Of a DNA stretch of 44,920 bases, positions 25,613 through 33,971 are shown piece after piece. Every line of letters begins with the position of its first letter. Position 1 is the first letter of the stretch. The notes under the pieces were generated by a model. It did no database searches. It was not told the origin of the DNA and was given only the letters and a program-made list of their open reading frames with translations. This DNA is from Synergistaceae bacterium UBA1037 (GTDB lineage Bacteria; Synergistota; Synergistia; Synergistales; Synergistaceae): assembly GCA_002316795.1 (NCBI GenBank), contig DCEE01000051.1, forward strand, positions 1 to 44,920. Direction: 5' to 3'. Position numbers and translations under genes: made by a program.

Positions 25613-26549
25613 CAGAACAAGATCCTGTACGTGGGATGTTTTTTGTGAACATCTGGCATCTTATGCCGGGGATGAAGATTTTGCCCTTGTCGTCCAGGAT
25701 ATGGGTATTGACCTGGGTCTGCTGAACGATCTTCCCGAGGACAAAATATTCGTATCATCGCCGTCGGACCCAAACATGATACTCAATGCCGCCGGCATAG
25801 CCCTCAGCGGAAAGAGGCCCTGGATCGCGGGCCGTTCCTCAAAAATGATCAGCAGGAGTTATTCCCAGATCAGGGAGTCTTTGGCCATACCATTTCTGCC
25901 TGTGAGGATAGCAGTGGCTGACGGCGGTCTTTCATGCGGCGAGGAGGGCGCTTCGAGGACCATGACAGAGGACCTCTCTCTTATGAGAGGGATGCCCAAC
26001 ATGAGTGTGGTAGTGCCCTCTGACAGCAATTCTGTTAAAGGTATAACAGATGCGGCCCGCAAAGCAGAGGGTCCCGTATATATAAGACTCGGCCAGACCC
26101 CGCTCTCTCAGCTGGATCATGACGGGGACGGAGACTTCAGTCTGGGAGGGGCAAGGCTTTTGCGTGAGGGAACATCAGTCACAGTATGCACATGCGGGAT
26201 AATGGGCCATCAGGCCCTTAAAGCCGCTGACATACTGGACCAGCAGGGGATAGATATTGAAATAGTCGACTGTTACAGTCTGAAACCGTTCCCTGAACAG
26301 ACGCTTCTTGCATCGGTGAGGAGAACAGGCTGCTGTGTTGTTGCTGAAGAGCACAGCTACATAGGAGGGCTCTGCAGCGCGACTGCGGAGTGCCTTTCGG
26401 GCACATACCCCGTACCGGTCAAGTTCGTCGCGATAGAGGACCGGTTTGTCCACAGCGGTGCTCCCGAAGAACTGAGGGAATATTTCGGGCTGACGTGGAA
26501 AGAAATCGTAAACGCGGCTGCGCAGGCGTGGGCGCTCCGCAGGAGGTAG
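25605..26549 (+). CDS. Transketolase C-terminal-half homologue, catalytically degenerate
   Basis: A 314-residue partner to the preceding gene, with the pyrimidine-binding domain (about 10-170) and the C-terminal transketolase domain (about 185-310, TVCTCGIMGHQALKAADIL, CCVVAEEHSYIGGLCSA). The catalytic Glu of the GIAEQN motif is replaced: the aligned stretch reads SSPSDPNM with Asp55. The substrate His of DGATHQ is Arg118, and the aromatic FxxF stretch that stacks on the cofactor is AGRSSKM. Together with the first half this looks like a two-subunit pseudo-transketolase that keeps the fold. Overlapping start codons suggest equal expression. ftsE follows seven bases later. Confidence 0.8.
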   Translation: MDDRTRSCTWDVFCEHLASYAGDEDFALVVQDMGIDLGLLNDLPEDKIFVSSPSDPNMILNAAGIALSGKRPWIAGRSSKMISRSYSQIRESLAIPFLPVRIAVADGGLSCGEEGASRTMTEDLSLMRGMPNMSVVVPSDSNSVKGITDAARKAEGPVYIRLGQTPLSQLDHDGDGDFSLGGARLLREGTSVTVCTCGIMGHQALKAADILDQQGIDIEIVDCYSLKPFPEQTLLASVRRTGCCVVAEEHSYIGGLCSATAECLSGTYPVPVKFVAIEDRFVHSGAPEELREYFGLTWKEIVNAAAQAWALRRR

Positions 26550-26556
26550 TCAATTT

Positions 26557-27252
26557 ATGGAAATAAAATTTTCCGGGGTAACAAAGATCTTCGAACCGGA
26601 CATAATAGCTTTGGAAGACATATATCTGCAGGTGGAAAAGGGAGAGTTTGTATATCTTGTAGGGGAGACAGGGTCAGGTAAAACGACCCTCATGCGTTGT
26701 ATTACGCGCGAAGTAGTCCCCACCAGAGGACAGATAAGCGTAGGGGGCAACCTGCTTAGGAAGATCAACCGGTTTGACCTGGCACTTTTCAGGAGGGATA
26801 TCGGTGTTGTCTTCCAGAGCTTCCTTCTCCTTCCCAATCTTACGGCATTCGAAAACGTCGCCTTCGTTCTCGAAGTGATGGGACTCCCGCCGAGAGAGAT
26901 CAACGAGAGGGTCTCCGAGGTGCTGAAACTTGTTGGTATATGGCGAAGAAGGAATCTTTACCCTCCCCAGCTTTCGGGAGGAGAGCAGCAGCGTCTTGCA
27001 ATAGCGAGGGCGATCGTCAACGGGCCGTCTCTCCTGATAGCTGACGAACCTACAGGGAATCTTGACACTCATACGGCTGATGAGATCATGCAGCTGATAC
27101 TCGGGATCAATGCGGCAGGTACGACAGTTATGATGGCGACGCACAACCAATATCTCGTCGACACGTACCGCCACAGGGTGATCGAAATACACAGGGGCAG
27201 GATAGTCAGGGACGAAGAGCAGGGGAGGTACGAACTTCATGGCGGCTGTTAG
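26557..27252 (+). CDS. ftsE: Cell-division ABC ATPase FtsE
   Basis: A 231-residue ABC ATPase that works with FtsX to relay ATP hydrolysis to peptidoglycan hydrolases outside the membrane. Walker A is GETGSGKT at 36-43, the signature is LSGGEQQR near 140, Walker B LLIADEP follows, and the switch His is in MMATHN. The Q-loop is [17 protein letters not shown] near 88-104. AGGAGG lies at the end of the previous gene. It overlaps ftsX by 14 bases. Confidence 0.94.
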   Translation: MEIKFSGVTKIFEPDIIALEDIYLQVEKGEFVYLVGETGSGKTTLMRCITREVVPTRGQISVGGNLLRKINRFDLALFRRDIGVVFQSFLLLPNLTAFENVAFVLEVMGLPPREINERVSEVLKLVGIWRRRNLYPPQLSGGEQQRLAIARAIVNGPSLLIADEPTGNLDTHTADEIMQLILGINAAGTTVMMATHNQYLVDTYRHRVIEIHRGRIVRDEEQGRYELHGGC

Positions 27253-28123
27253 ATATGCGTGCAGGGACGGATGGAGGCTTATTGTCCGTCATTGGGGCAT
27301 GAGCCTGCTGACAGTATTCACGGCTATGTCCGTATTTTTCATAATCGGAGCCAGTACCCTTTTTGTGCTGAATGTCAGAAATATCGTCAGCTCGCTTGAA
27401 AACCAGCTGACGATCCAGGCCTATCTGAAGCCAAAAGCGGATATAAATGCAGTGGAAAAAGCTGTGAAGGCTCTTCCTCATGTCAAAGAGACCAGGGTGG
27501 TCACAAAGGACATGGCGCTTGAGCGCCTCCGCTCCAGAATAGGAGAACAGGCAAAGGCAGTTATGCTGCTGGGCGAGAACCCATTGCCCGAAAGCATTGA
27601 GATAAAGGTAAGGAAAGCATCGGAAGTAGCAGAGACGGCACGCATTCTGGTCGCTGTGCCCGAAGTGGAAGATATCGTTTATGCCGGCCGTGTTGCGGAA
27701 AAGCTTACGAGGGTATCAGGTTTCGTCGAAAAATTTTCGATCGTAATGCTGTTGGTCGCCATCGCTGCAAGCGGAGTGGTCCTTTTTAACACAATAAGGA
27801 TATCGGTCTATTCGAGAGAGGAAGAAATAGGTGTAATGATGATGGTAGGCGCCACCTCCACATATGTTACCCTGCCGTTTGTGATACAGGGTTTTATCCT
27901 TGGCCTTACCGGAGCGTTTTTTGCCTCCCTGCTGCTCGGCGGGACATACTATGCAGCCGTGACCAGACTTAAGGAGATGCTTCCGTTCATACCTTTCATA
28001 GAATCTACAAGGCTTACGGGAAAACTGGCATTTATGCTTGTATGCTGCGGAGCAACTGTCAGCCTTATATCGAGCCTTATGGCCGTGGAAAAATTCATAA
28101 GAAAAGCGTCCAGGCCCCTTTAA
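27239..28123 (+). CDS. ftsX: Cell-division permease-like protein FtsX
   Basis: A 294-residue membrane protein with the FtsX layout: a first transmembrane segment (about 20-42), an extracytoplasmic domain (about 45-160, SSLENQLTIQAYLKPKADIN, VEDIVYAGRVAEKL), then three more segments near 165-190, 215-245 and 262-285. In this family the outer domain binds and activates a peptidoglycan hydrolase; the coiled-coil M23 protein encoded 20 bases downstream is the obvious partner. Confidence 0.93.
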   Translation: MAAVRYACRDGWRLIVRHWGMSLLTVFTAMSVFFIIGASTLFVLNVRNIVSSLENQLTIQAYLKPKADINAVEKAVKALPHVKETRVVTKDMALERLRSRIGEQAKAVMLLGENPLPESIEIKVRKASEVAETARILVAVPEVEDIVYAGRVAEKLTRVSGFVEKFSIVMLLVAIAASGVVLFNTIRISVYSREEEIGVMMMVGATSTYVTLPFVIQGFILGLTGAFFASLLLGGTYYAAVTRLKEMLPFIPFIESTRLTGKLAFMLVCCGATVSLISSLMAVEKFIRKASRPL

Positions 28124-28143
28124 CCTGCTGTGGGGAGGCAAAA

Positions 28144-29358
28144 ATGAATTCGTACTGTAAAAGTATCGCCAACGCATTGATCATCTTTATAATGACTGTC
28201 TCTCTCCTCCTCTTTTTTACAGGCGGACTGATTTACGCAGCCGAAAAAAAGGCAGATGATCTTGACAGGCAGATAAAGAAACAGGAAGAAGAGTACCAGA
28301 GGATCCAAAGACAGATCTCTTCCACTAAGCAAAAACTGACAGAAACTACCAAAAAGGAAAAGACGGTCACCCAGCAGATAGAGGTGCTGAGCCAGAAGAT
28401 AACCATAACCCAGCAGAAGGTAAACGTTGTCTCCCTTAAAATAAGAAAAGTCCATCAGAATATCGTGAATCTTTCGAACGAAATATCGGTCAAAAACAAG
28501 AAGATCTCAGAGGTGGAAGATCTCCTGAAACATCGCCTAGTCTCAATATACAAGTATGGGGGCATAACTGATTTCAACCTCCTGCTGTCGTCCCAGGGCG
28601 CGGAAGATGCGCTTGCAAACTCTTATCTCCTCGGAAAGATAGCCGAGCAGGATCAGCAGCTGATAAATGAACTTAAGTTCCAAAAACAGAAATTAAATGA
28701 AACACAGGAACAGTTAAAGATCCAAAAGATAAGCCTGGAATCTCACGGCAAGGAGCTTAAGACGCAGACAAAGGAACTCAAAGGCGCGGCAAACGAGAGA
28801 AATGCCATCCTTGTTAAGGTGCGTAAGGACAAAGACCTCTACATGGCTCAGCAGAATGAACTTCTGAGAGCCTCAAAGGAGCTTCAGGCGACAATAAAGC
28901 GTCTGCTCACTGAGAAGAGAAAACTTGCAGCGGAGAAGCATCCAGGAAAACCCCAGACAGTATACTACCGCGGGGGAAGATTGGCCTGGCCGGTCCAGGG
29001 TACTATATCCAGCACATTCGGCACAAGGATCCACCCTATATTCAAAACCAAAATTACCCACACAGGTCTTGATATCACTGCGCCGAACGGGACCCCGGTC
29101 AAGGCCGCGGATACAGGAGAAGTGCTCTTTACCGGATGGCTGTCCGGATACGGGAATGTAGTGATCCTGGACCACGGTGGGAACCTCACTACCGTATACG
29201 CCCACTTATCAAGGATAGAATGTGCAGAGGGAGCAAAGGTCAACAGGGGCAGCATGATAGGCAGGGTCGGAGCTACAGGAGTGGCAACAGGCAACCACCT
29301 GCATTTCGAGACCAGAGTCAACGGAGACGCGGTCAATCCGATGAGGTATCTCCAGTAA
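28144..29358 (+). CDS. EnvC-like coiled-coil M23 peptidase
   Basis: A 404-residue exported protein with a signal peptide or anchor (about 10-32), a long coiled coil (about 35-255), and a C-terminal LytM/M23 domain (about 278-404). The zinc ligands H306, D310 and H387 and the catalytic H354 are present (HTGLD, YAH, NHLHFE). E. coli EnvC has lost its zinc ligands and only activates amidases, whereas this protein appears able to cut peptidoglycan itself. The coiled coil would dock on FtsX. GGGGAGG precedes the ATG, 20 bases after the ftsX stop. Confidence 0.9.
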   Translation: MNSYCKSIANALIIFIMTVSLLLFFTGGLIYAAEKKADDLDRQIKKQEEEYQRIQRQISSTKQKLTETTKKEKTVTQQIEVLSQKITITQQKVNVVSLKIRKVHQNIVNLSNEISVKNKKISEVEDLLKHRLVSIYKYGGITDFNLLLSSQGAEDALANSYLLGKIAEQDQQLINELKFQKQKLNETQEQLKIQKISLESHGKELKTQTKELKGAANERNAILVKVRKDKDLYMAQQNELLRASKELQATIKRLLTEKRKLAAEKHPGKPQTVYYRGGRLAWPVQGTISSTFGTRIHPIFKTKITHTGLDITAPNGTPVKAADTGEVLFTGWLSGYGNVVILDHGGNLTTVYAHLSRIECAEGAKVNRGSMIGRVGATGVATGNHLHFETRVNGDAVNPMRYLQ

Positions 29359-29395
29359 CGGATAAAGAAAAGCAAAAAGAAAGGTTTGTGGTCTT

Positions 29396-30604
29396 ATGTT
29401 TAAAAAATACAGGGACATTGCCCTAGGCATCATATTGGGACTTCTTGTGGCCTCAGGAATATATATGACTCCGCAGGCAATAAGTGCCGACTGGCCCAAA
29501 GGTCTTCCGTTCTCGCCACAGCAGCTTGCGATAATCAAGCAGACCAAGCTGGCCCTTGAAACATACCAGGTCGACGGGGATAAAAAAGGTACCATAGATG
29601 ACACGAAAATGTATTACGGAGCTATGAAAGGGATCGTAAGTTCAGTCGGCGACCCGTTCACCCGTTTTGTCGAGCCCAAGGAACTGGAGGAAGAGAACCT
29701 TGAGATGGAGGGCGAATACGGCGGGCTCGGAATATATATTACTTCGCGTGACGGCAGGACGATCGTCATAGCGCCGATCGAGAATACCCCAGCAGACAGG
29801 GTCGGCCTTAAGCCTCTTGATGAGATAGTAAAGGTCGACGAAAAGAACGTCATAGGAATGACAAGTGATGAGGTCGTCAAACTTCTGCGAGGCCCTGCTG
29901 GTGAACCTGTCAAAATCGGAGTAAGGCGAAAAAATCAAGACAAGATGCTGGAGTTCAAAATAATAAGGGAGATAATAAAAATAAAGACCGTCAGGCTCGA
30001 GATGCTCGGCGGCAGGATCGCATACATAAAGATAAACCAGTTCAATCTGAAAACCGACATTGAGCTTGAAGCAATGATAAAGTATGCAAAAAGAAAAAAG
30101 GCAGCTGGAATTTTGCTTGATCTCAGAAACAATCCCGGAGGCCTTCTCAACGTATGTGTGGACGTCACGTCCCAGTTTATTAACGGAGGAGTGGTGGTCG
30201 GGATGAAGGGACGTTTCGACAAGGCGAACGATACCCTCTATGCAGCCGAAGGCAGGGCAACAAAGCTGCCGGTCGTGGCACTGGTCAACGAAGGAAGTGC
30301 AAGCGCTGCAGAGATACTCGCGGGAGCGCTCAAGGACCACAAAAGGGCGGCAATAGTCGGGACAAAGACATTCGGCAAGGGATCGGTGCAGTCTCTCTTC
30401 AATCTGCCTGACAATTCGGGCATATACATAACTATAGCGCGCTACACCACTCCTTCAGGATTAGTTATCGACCACAAGGGCCTGGAACCCAACGTCAGGG
30501 TCGAAGGGGAGATAACGAAGGAAAAGCAAAATGACAGGCAGCTCCAGAAAGGGCTGGCATTACTCCGTAAGGAAGTTGCATCACATAAAAAAAGCACCAG
30601 ATAG
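29396..30604 (+). CDS. S41-family C-terminal processing protease (CtpA)
   Basis: A 402-residue exported serine protease with an N-terminal signal/anchor (about 8-28), a PDZ domain (about 95-185, GGLGIYITSRDGRTIVIAPI, KIGVRRKNQDKMLEFKI) and the S41 catalytic core. The dyad is Ser303 in NEGSASAAEI and Lys328 in TFGKGSVQ, 25 residues apart as in known CTPs. Proteases of this type often trim or remove peptidoglycan hydrolases, which fits its place right after the EnvC-like gene. There is an AAAGG about ten bases before the ATG. Confidence 0.92.
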   Translation: MFKKYRDIALGIILGLLVASGIYMTPQAISADWPKGLPFSPQQLAIIKQTKLALETYQVDGDKKGTIDDTKMYYGAMKGIVSSVGDPFTRFVEPKELEEENLEMEGEYGGLGIYITSRDGRTIVIAPIENTPADRVGLKPLDEIVKVDEKNVIGMTSDEVVKLLRGPAGEPVKIGVRRKNQDKMLEFKIIREIIKIKTVRLEMLGGRIAYIKINQFNLKTDIELEAMIKYAKRKKAAGILLDLRNNPGGLLNVCVDVTSQFINGGVVVGMKGRFDKANDTLYAAEGRATKLPVVALVNEGSASAAEILAGALKDHKRAAIVGTKTFGKGSVQSLFNLPDNSGIYITIARYTTPSGLVIDHKGLEPNVRVEGEITKEKQNDRQLQKGLALLRKEVASHKKSTR

Positions 30605-30618
30605 AAAAGGTGGATCGA

Positions 30619-31638
30619 ATGGGTCGCCACTACAGAAGCAAAGACAGCTTAATGAGAGGCCTGCTCAAACTGGCATTGCTGGCAGTCCTCTCTTTTGCGC
30701 TTCTCTTTGCGGCATGTCTGCTTTATCCTGATAAATTTTCGCCCTCTGTCGTCAGCAGGGCAGAGAGGGTCACAGTTGCTGCCGAAAAACTGAGATCGAG
30801 AGTCGCCGAGATGTTTTCACTGGACCGGGAAGTTTCTAAGGAAATACCGGGGACAGTCATCAGGGAAGAAAAGAAAGAAGTCCCCCGGGCCATAAGCGAA
30901 GATGTGGCTGTCCGTGAAGAGAAAGCTAAACCTGAAAAGCCCGAAAAGCGGGGCATACTCGCAATAGTGGTCGATGACGGAGGAAACGACCTTGTCATGG
31001 CGAAAAAGATTGCATCTTTTGACATGCCCATGACATGGGCCATACTTCCCTACTCAAGGTATGCGACCGAAACCGCTTCCGTGGCAAAAGACTCGGATAT
31101 ACCCTACCTCCTCCACCTGCCTATGCAGGCGGAGATAGACAAGGACCCCAAAGAATATCTGGTCGGAAAGAATATGGATCGACAGATGATAAGGGAAGTT
31201 ACGTCCAAAGCACTTGACTCGCTCCCCTTCCCGATAGGCATAAACAACCACAGAGGTTCACTTGCCACTTCTGATTGGGACACAATGGTCCCTGTGATAG
31301 ACATCCTCAGAGAGAGGGATCTATGTTTCCTGGACAGCAGGACTTCGGGAAAGAGCGTTGCCTATGAGGCTGCCAAAGCAGCAGGGATCACCGCTTTCAG
31401 AAACAGGGGATTCCTCGACGGGACTCCGGACAAGGACTCGATCAGGGCGAGGTTTGACCAGATCGTAAAAACTGCGGTCAAGAGAGGGGACATGATCGTG
31501 ATCTGTCATTTCAGGCCGGCTACCCTCCTCTTTCTTGAAGGGCTGGACCGGGAATACCGTGATCTTCCCGTCCGTCTGGTCACGCTGCCGGAAATGGCAG
31601 AAATACTTTCAAAGGCTCAAAAGGACGAAGAAGAATGA
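30619..31638 (+). CDS. Divergent polysaccharide deacetylase-family protein (YibQ/DUF610)
   Basis: A 339-residue protein with one N-terminal membrane segment (about 13-35), a charged linker (about 50-110), and a divergent polysaccharide deacetylase domain beginning at about 112 (GILAIVVDDGGNDLVMAKKI). Later motifs are MTWAILPYSRYATETA, YLLHLPMQA, GINNHRGS and DSRTSGKSVAYEAA. The DD pair and the NNHRGS segment are as expected for this branch, whose substrate is unknown. In E. coli the homologue lies next to envC, and here it follows an EnvC-like gene and ctpA. ATG 30619 follows AAAGGTGG; a GTG in frame at 30610 overlaps that site. Confidence 0.87.
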   Translation: MGRHYRSKDSLMRGLLKLALLAVLSFALLFAACLLYPDKFSPSVVSRAERVTVAAEKLRSRVAEMFSLDREVSKEIPGTVIREEKKEVPRAISEDVAVREEKAKPEKPEKRGILAIVVDDGGNDLVMAKKIASFDMPMTWAILPYSRYATETASVAKDSDIPYLLHLPMQAEIDKDPKEYLVGKNMDRQMIREVTSKALDSLPFPIGINNHRGSLATSDWDTMVPVIDILRERDLCFLDSRTSGKSVAYEAAKAAGITAFRNRGFLDGTPDKDSIRARFDQIVKTAVKRGDMIVICHFRPATLLFLEGLDREYRDLPVRLVTLPEMAEILSKAQKDEEE

Positions 31639-32927
31639 TGACAGGTTCTGAGACCAACATGATCATAGGAACGCAGTGGGGCAATGAGGGCAAGGGCAGG
31701 ATAGCTGACTTCATCGCCAACAGGTCTGACGTGGTCGTCCGTTTTCAGGGCTCATCAAACGGCGGACGGACGATACTGGCCTGCGGCGAAAAGTACAGGA
31801 TCGGCTATCTCCCCACCGGCATACACCACGACGGCAAAAACTGTCTTATATGCGGTGGAGTAACGCTTGACCTTGAAAAGGTCTCGGACGAAATAGCGAT
31901 GCTCAAGGAAGCGGGTGTGCTTAAGGCCAGACTGACCATCAGCAAATCATGTCACCTCATCCTGGACTACCATAAGAAGCTTGACGTACTCGACGGCCGC
32001 ATCTTCGGGCATGACAGGAACATGACCATGACGGAACAGGGATTCGGACACTGCTGTTCCGACAAGTACAGGAGGATGGGAATAAGGGCTGTCGACCTTC
32101 TCCGTCCGGATATCCTCCATGACAAGATCAAAGAGGTCCTCGCCGTCAAGAACGAATACTTCACTAAAATTTACGGAGAAAAACCCATTGATCCGGATGA
32201 GCTGTACAAAAAATGCCTCAGGCTCGGAGAGTGGCTGATACCATACATTGGGGATCCTGAAGAGATAGTCGCGAGCTCAGTCTCAAAGAACCTTGGCATC
32301 CTCTTCGAGGCATGCGACGGAGCGCTAAATGATGTTGAAAGAGGATCCTATCCATACGTAATGCCCATATCTTCCCTGTCGGCGGCAGCACTGGCCGGTA
32401 CCGGCCTCAGGTGGAACTCGCCGATGAGGATAATAGGAGTTGCCAAGGCATATTCTACAAGAAACGACAGCGGCCCCTTTGTAACGGAAGAATCAAGTGC
32501 TGTCGCAGCCTTCATGAGGAACAGGGGAAAGGAGTTCTCCGGAGTTTCGATGGAACCGAGGCGGGTGGGCTGGCTTGACATACCTGCCTTAAAATATGCG
32601 ATAAAGGAAAACGGAGTTCACGCCCTTGCCCTGACTAAGCTCGATGTCCTGACGGGTATAGATGAACTTAAGGTCTGTACCGCATATAATGTCGGCGGTG
32701 AAAAAAAGGATGTCCCTGACATGGCAGGCAGGGATATGTGGAACGCACGTCCCGTATACAGAACATTTGAGGGATGGAGGGAAGACCTCTCGGGATGCAG
32801 TGACCTCAGGAACCTTCCGATCCAGGTGAAGGAGTTTATAAAATTCATAGAGGAAGAGGCCGGGATACCCGTTATTTGGGTCGGTTTAGGAGCCGACTGG
32901 GGAAAAGCACTCTTCATCAGAAGGTGA
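31635..32927 (+). CDS. Adenylosuccinate synthetase homologue with altered active site
   Basis: A 430-residue protein of the PurA family, which normally joins IMP and aspartate using GTP. The backbone is recognisable along its length (IIGTQWGNEGKGRIADFI at the start, YPYVMPISSL, AKAYSTRNDSGPF, LTKLDVLTGIDELKVCTAY). Key residues differ: the catalytic Asp of QWGDEGKG is Asn17, the catalytic His of NAGHT is Arg45, and the IMP loop TTGRGIGPAY reads MTEQGFGHCC (132-141). The C-terminal GP(D/E)R guanine-site motif is absent. It may be a paralogue with another substrate or an inactive protein; a normal purA would then lie elsewhere. It overlaps the deacetylase stop by 4 bases. Confidence 0.8.
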   Translation: MMTGSETNMIIGTQWGNEGKGRIADFIANRSDVVVRFQGSSNGGRTILACGEKYRIGYLPTGIHHDGKNCLICGGVTLDLEKVSDEIAMLKEAGVLKARLTISKSCHLILDYHKKLDVLDGRIFGHDRNMTMTEQGFGHCCSDKYRRMGIRAVDLLRPDILHDKIKEVLAVKNEYFTKIYGEKPIDPDELYKKCLRLGEWLIPYIGDPEEIVASSVSKNLGILFEACDGALNDVERGSYPYVMPISSLSAAALAGTGLRWNSPMRIIGVAKAYSTRNDSGPFVTEESSAVAAFMRNRGKEFSGVSMEPRRVGWLDIPALKYAIKENGVHALALTKLDVLTGIDELKVCTAYNVGGEKKDVPDMAGRDMWNARPVYRTFEGWREDLSGCSDLRNLPIQVKEFIKFIEEEAGIPVIWVGLGADWGKALFIRR

Positions 32928-32957
32928 CCGGGAAAGCGAAAATGATTCCCAAACCTG

Positions 32958-32985
32958 TTGACATGTCAGGCGAAATCGGTATAAT
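32958..32985 (+). promoter_or_regulatory. Consensus promoter of the four-tRNA cluster
   Basis: TTGACA (32958-32963), 16 bases, TATAAT (32980-32985). Both boxes are perfect and the spacing equals that of the other tRNA promoter in the window. The predicted start is near 32992, about 33 bases before tRNA-Val. Confidence 0.85.
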
Positions 32986-33024
32986 AGCTAACGTTGTTGC
33001 AGATGCGGTACGACTACGCGGTGC

Positions 33025-33099
33025 GGGCGGATAGCTCAGCGGGAGAGCACCTGCCTTACACGCAGGGGGTCGTAGGTTCGAAACCTATTCCGCCCACCA
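33025..33099 (+). tRNA. tRNA-Val (TAC)
   Basis: A 75-base cloverleaf with encoded CCA. Acceptor GGGCGGA/TCCGCCC; anticodon loop CTTACAC gives TAC; T arm GTAGG-TTCGAAA-CCTAT. Confidence 0.95.
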
Positions 33100-33114
33100 T
33101 ACAACCTAAAAAGT

Positions 33115-33191
33115 GGAGCTGTAGCTCAATTGGTCAGAGCGCCGGCCTGTCACGCCGGAGGTCGCGGGTTCAAGTCCCGTCAGCTCCGCCA
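33115..33191 (+). tRNA. tRNA-Asp (GTC)
   Basis: A 77-base cloverleaf with encoded CCA. Acceptor GGAGCTG/CAGCTCC; anticodon stem CCGGC/GCCGG around CTGTCAC gives GTC. Confidence 0.95.
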
Positions 33192-33212
33192 CTTTTTCAA
33201 CGCCACTGAGAT

Positions 33213-33288
<76 letters not shown>

Positions 33289-33308
33289 GTAACTTACAAA
33301 ACCATATT

Positions 33309-33383
33309 GCGGAAGTAGCTCAGTGGTAGAGCACAACCTTGCCAAGGTTGGGGTCGCGGGTCCGAATCCCGTCTTCCGCTCCA
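33309..33383 (+). tRNA. tRNA-Gly (GCC)
   Basis: A 75-base cloverleaf with encoded CCA (ending TCCA). Acceptor GCGGAAG/CTTCCGC; anticodon stem CAACC/GGTTG around TTGCCAA gives GCC. Confidence 0.95.
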
Positions 33384-33391
33384 GAAAATTC

Positions 33392-33425
33392 AGAGTTTTC
33401 GTCAAAAGGCGAAGGCTCTTTTTTT
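33392..33425 (+). terminator. Terminator of the tRNA cluster
   Basis: AGAGTTTTCG pairs with CGAAGGCTCT (two G-U pairs), then a run of Ts. It starts nine bases after tRNA-Gly. Confidence 0.75.
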
Positions 33426-33426
33426 A

Positions 33427-33471
33427 TTGATTAAGAAGGGGTTTTGTATTATTATATTGGACATTGTCTAA
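33427..33471 (+). promoter_or_regulatory. Promoter and palindromic operator of the padR gene
   Basis: TTGATT (33427-33432), 17 bases and TATTAT (33450-33455) form a plausible promoter. The palindrome TTGGACATTGTCTAA (33457-33471, pattern TTRGACA-N-TGTCYAA) covers the expected transcription start, 18 bases before the start codon. That is where an autorepressing PadR dimer would bind. Confidence 0.6.
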
Positions 33472-33489
33472 TATGAGAGGTGGTCCGCC

Positions 33490-33885
33490 ATGTCTGACAA
33501 ATGTGCGTGCAAGGGGTCATTCCTGGACAGGTTCGTCCAGCCATCGATACTGATGCTGCTGATGAAGGATGACCTCCACGGTTTTTCGATCCTTAAGAGG
33601 CTTTATTCGAGCGATGTGATGGATTACAGCAGCCTTGATCCCACAGGGCTCTACAGGACTTTGAAAAAAATGGAAGAGGCAGGGTTGCTCCGATCTAAAA
33701 TCGATGCAGGGAGCGAGACCCAGCTCAGACGGATATACAGCATAACGGATGAAGGGAAGATATGCCTTATTTTCTGGATCGATACGCTTCAGGATTACAG
33801 GAAGCGCATCGATAGCCTTGCCAGTGCCGTCAGGGAGTCTGTCAGGGACTTCATTGAGTATTGTGAAAGCGAAGAGAATTCATAA
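33490..33885 (+). CDS. PadR-family transcriptional regulator
   Basis: A 131-residue winged helix-turn-helix protein of the PadR family: FVQPSILMLLMKDDLHGFSI at about 16-35, DPTGLYRTLKKMEEAGLL at about 50-67 (recognition helix), a wing with RRIYSITDEGK near 80-91, and a short C-terminal dimer helix. Cysteines at 5 and 7 in its N-terminus might sense metal or redox state (inference). AGAGGTGG precedes the ATG. It is followed on the same strand by the CobW-like gene after 86 bases, so it may control that gene and perhaps the methyltransferase cluster as well as itself. Confidence 0.9.
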   Translation: MSDKCACKGSFLDRFVQPSILMLLMKDDLHGFSILKRLYSSDVMDYSSLDPTGLYRTLKKMEEAGLLRSKIDAGSETQLRRIYSITDEGKICLIFWIDTLQDYRKRIDSLASAVRESVRDFIEYCESEENS

Positions 33886-33971
33886 CAGACCATATGCCGG
33901 TCTCTCTCGGTCTTCGGGATGATGCTTGATAAGATCGAATTTGCCAACATGTATTGGGAGGAGATTTATTG

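Noticed and set aside
31635..32927. Evidence for a 2-aminoadenine (Z) DNA system
   Set aside because: The PurA-like protein has Asn, not the substitution I recall for PurZ, and there is no phage, DatZ-like or polymerase gene nearby.
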